Origin: Alphaproteobacteria bacterium
Lineage (GTDB): Bacteria; Pseudomonadota; Alphaproteobacteria; Micropepsales; Micropepsaceae
Direction: 5' to 3'
DNA length: 55,025 nt
Assembly (NCBI GenBank): GCA_021324545.1
Contig: JAJPIX010000017.1
Location: 1-55,025, forward strand
Part shown: one piece after another, positions 54,509-55,025 of the stretch
Position numbering within the stretch: the stretch's first letter is position 1
Layout: every line of letters starts with the position of its first letter
Made by a program: the position numbers and the translations under genes
The notes under the pieces: generated by a model
Database searches by the model: none
What the model was told of the DNA's origin: nothing
The model's input: the letters and a program-made list of their open reading frames with translations, nothing else

Positions 54509-55025
54509 ATGAGAGAACGCAAGGCCAAGCCTGCCGGGTCGGCCACGCTGACCTATCGGAACAAGAGCTTCGAGCTTCCGGTCTATGCGGGCAGCGAAGG
54601 CCCCAACGTGCTCGACATCCGCAAGCTCTACGGGCAGGCCGATGTGTTCACCTACGATCCCGGTTTCACATCGACCGCAAGCTGCGAAAGCGACATCACC
54701 TTCATCGACGGCGAAAAGGGCATCCTGCTCTATCGCGGCTACCCGATCGACCAGCTTGCCGAACATTCCACCTTTCTGGAGGTCTGTTATCTGCTGCTTT
54801 ACGGCGAGCTGCCCGACAAGCAGCAGATGGAGCAATTCGACCGCTCGATCACGATGCACACGATGGTGCATGAGCAGCTGGCCACGTTCTACCGCGGCTT
54901 CCGCCGCGATGCGCACCCGATGGCGGTGATGTGCGGCGTGGTGGGCGCCCTGTCGGCATTCTATCACGACTCCACCGACATCAACGATCCGCATCAGCGC
55001 GAAGTGGCGAGCCACCGGCTGATCG
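54509..55025 (+). CDS. gltA: citrate synthase (partial, N-terminal part)
   Basis: The TCA-cycle entry enzyme joining acetyl-CoA and oxaloacetate. 172 residues are visible before the right edge. The type II N-terminus is clear: [60 protein letters not shown] and [20 protein letters not shown]. The catalytic histidines and aspartate lie beyond the window. It consumes the acetyl-CoA made by the pdh complex encoded at 23-30 kb. Confidence 0.96.
   Translation, partial: MRERKAKPAGSATLTYRNKSFELPVYAGSEGPNVLDIRKLYGQADVFTYDPGFTSTASCESDITFIDGEKGILLYRGYPIDQLAEHSTFLEVCYLLLYGELPDKQQMEQFDRSITMHTMVHEQLATFYRGFRRDAHPMAVMCGVVGALSAFYHDSTDINDPHQREVASHRLI

Overview
This window is a dense, GC-rich bacterial chromosome segment from an alphaproteobacterium. 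The support is gene order. Reading leftward from 40.5 kb there is tpiA, secG, pyrG, kdsA, eno, ftsB, pdhA, pdhB, pdhC and lpdA; reading rightward there is ppiD, trpE, trpGDC, moaC, moeA, lexA, comEC, gltX and gltA. Both runs are classical alphaproteobacterial neighbourhoods. Further support comes from an alphaproteobacterial-type SOS box (GAAC-N7-GAAC) before lexA, a perfect CtrA-type box (TTAA-N7-TTAAC), clustered GANTC sites and a DUF2336 gene. I do not assign an order or genus. I found no tRNA, rRNA, CRISPR array, insertion sequence, prophage or recognisable defence system, and no gene-free stretch longer than 300 bases; the longest is the 258-base lexA upstream region.

Region by region: 0-2.3 kb is a small minus-strand unit of a TetR regulator, a conserved hypothetical with possible diiron ligands, and a short-chain dehydrogenase cut by the window edge, with two candidate operators. 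2.4-7.7 kb holds a Met-rich TPR protein, an orphan molybdenum-hydroxylase large subunit, a class II aldolase and glycerol kinase. 7.8-11.8 kb holds DUF2336, moaA, nadK and a DmpA-type peptidase. 11.8-20.6 kb is a mixed set: Nudix, lytic transglycosylase, HIT, FAD monooxygenase, Ca/Na antiporter, glycine-oxidase-like, msrA, gamma-glutamyltransferase and a three-repeat membrane protein. 20.6-23.5 kb has copper delivery to cytochrome oxidase (PCuAC, CtaG, SCO1) and an MddA-like methyltransferase.

23.5-40.5 kb is the pyruvate dehydrogenase / lower glycolysis / nucleotide cluster, almost all on the minus strand. It is interrupted by extra genes (GFA-type and DUF3667 proteins inside pdh; a DUF3106-like/MAPEG fusion; a ClC channel; a CBS protein; a degenerate receiver protein). 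40.6-55 kb is mostly plus strand: PpiD foldase, a split tryptophan gene set, molybdopterin synthesis (moaC, moeA), lexA, comEC, gltX and the start of gltA.

Functionally the window links pyruvate oxidation (pdhABC, lpdA, eno, tpiA) to the TCA entry enzyme gltA. MoaA, MoaC and MoeA supply the cofactor that the 3-5 kb hydroxylase needs. The most interesting non-genic signals are a palindromic element apparently inserted in frame into the pdhC linker, a 228-base near-identical lipoyl-domain duplication between pdhB and pdhC, three further palindromic intergenic elements, and a decayed tail of a calcium-binding-type exoprotein behind trpE.
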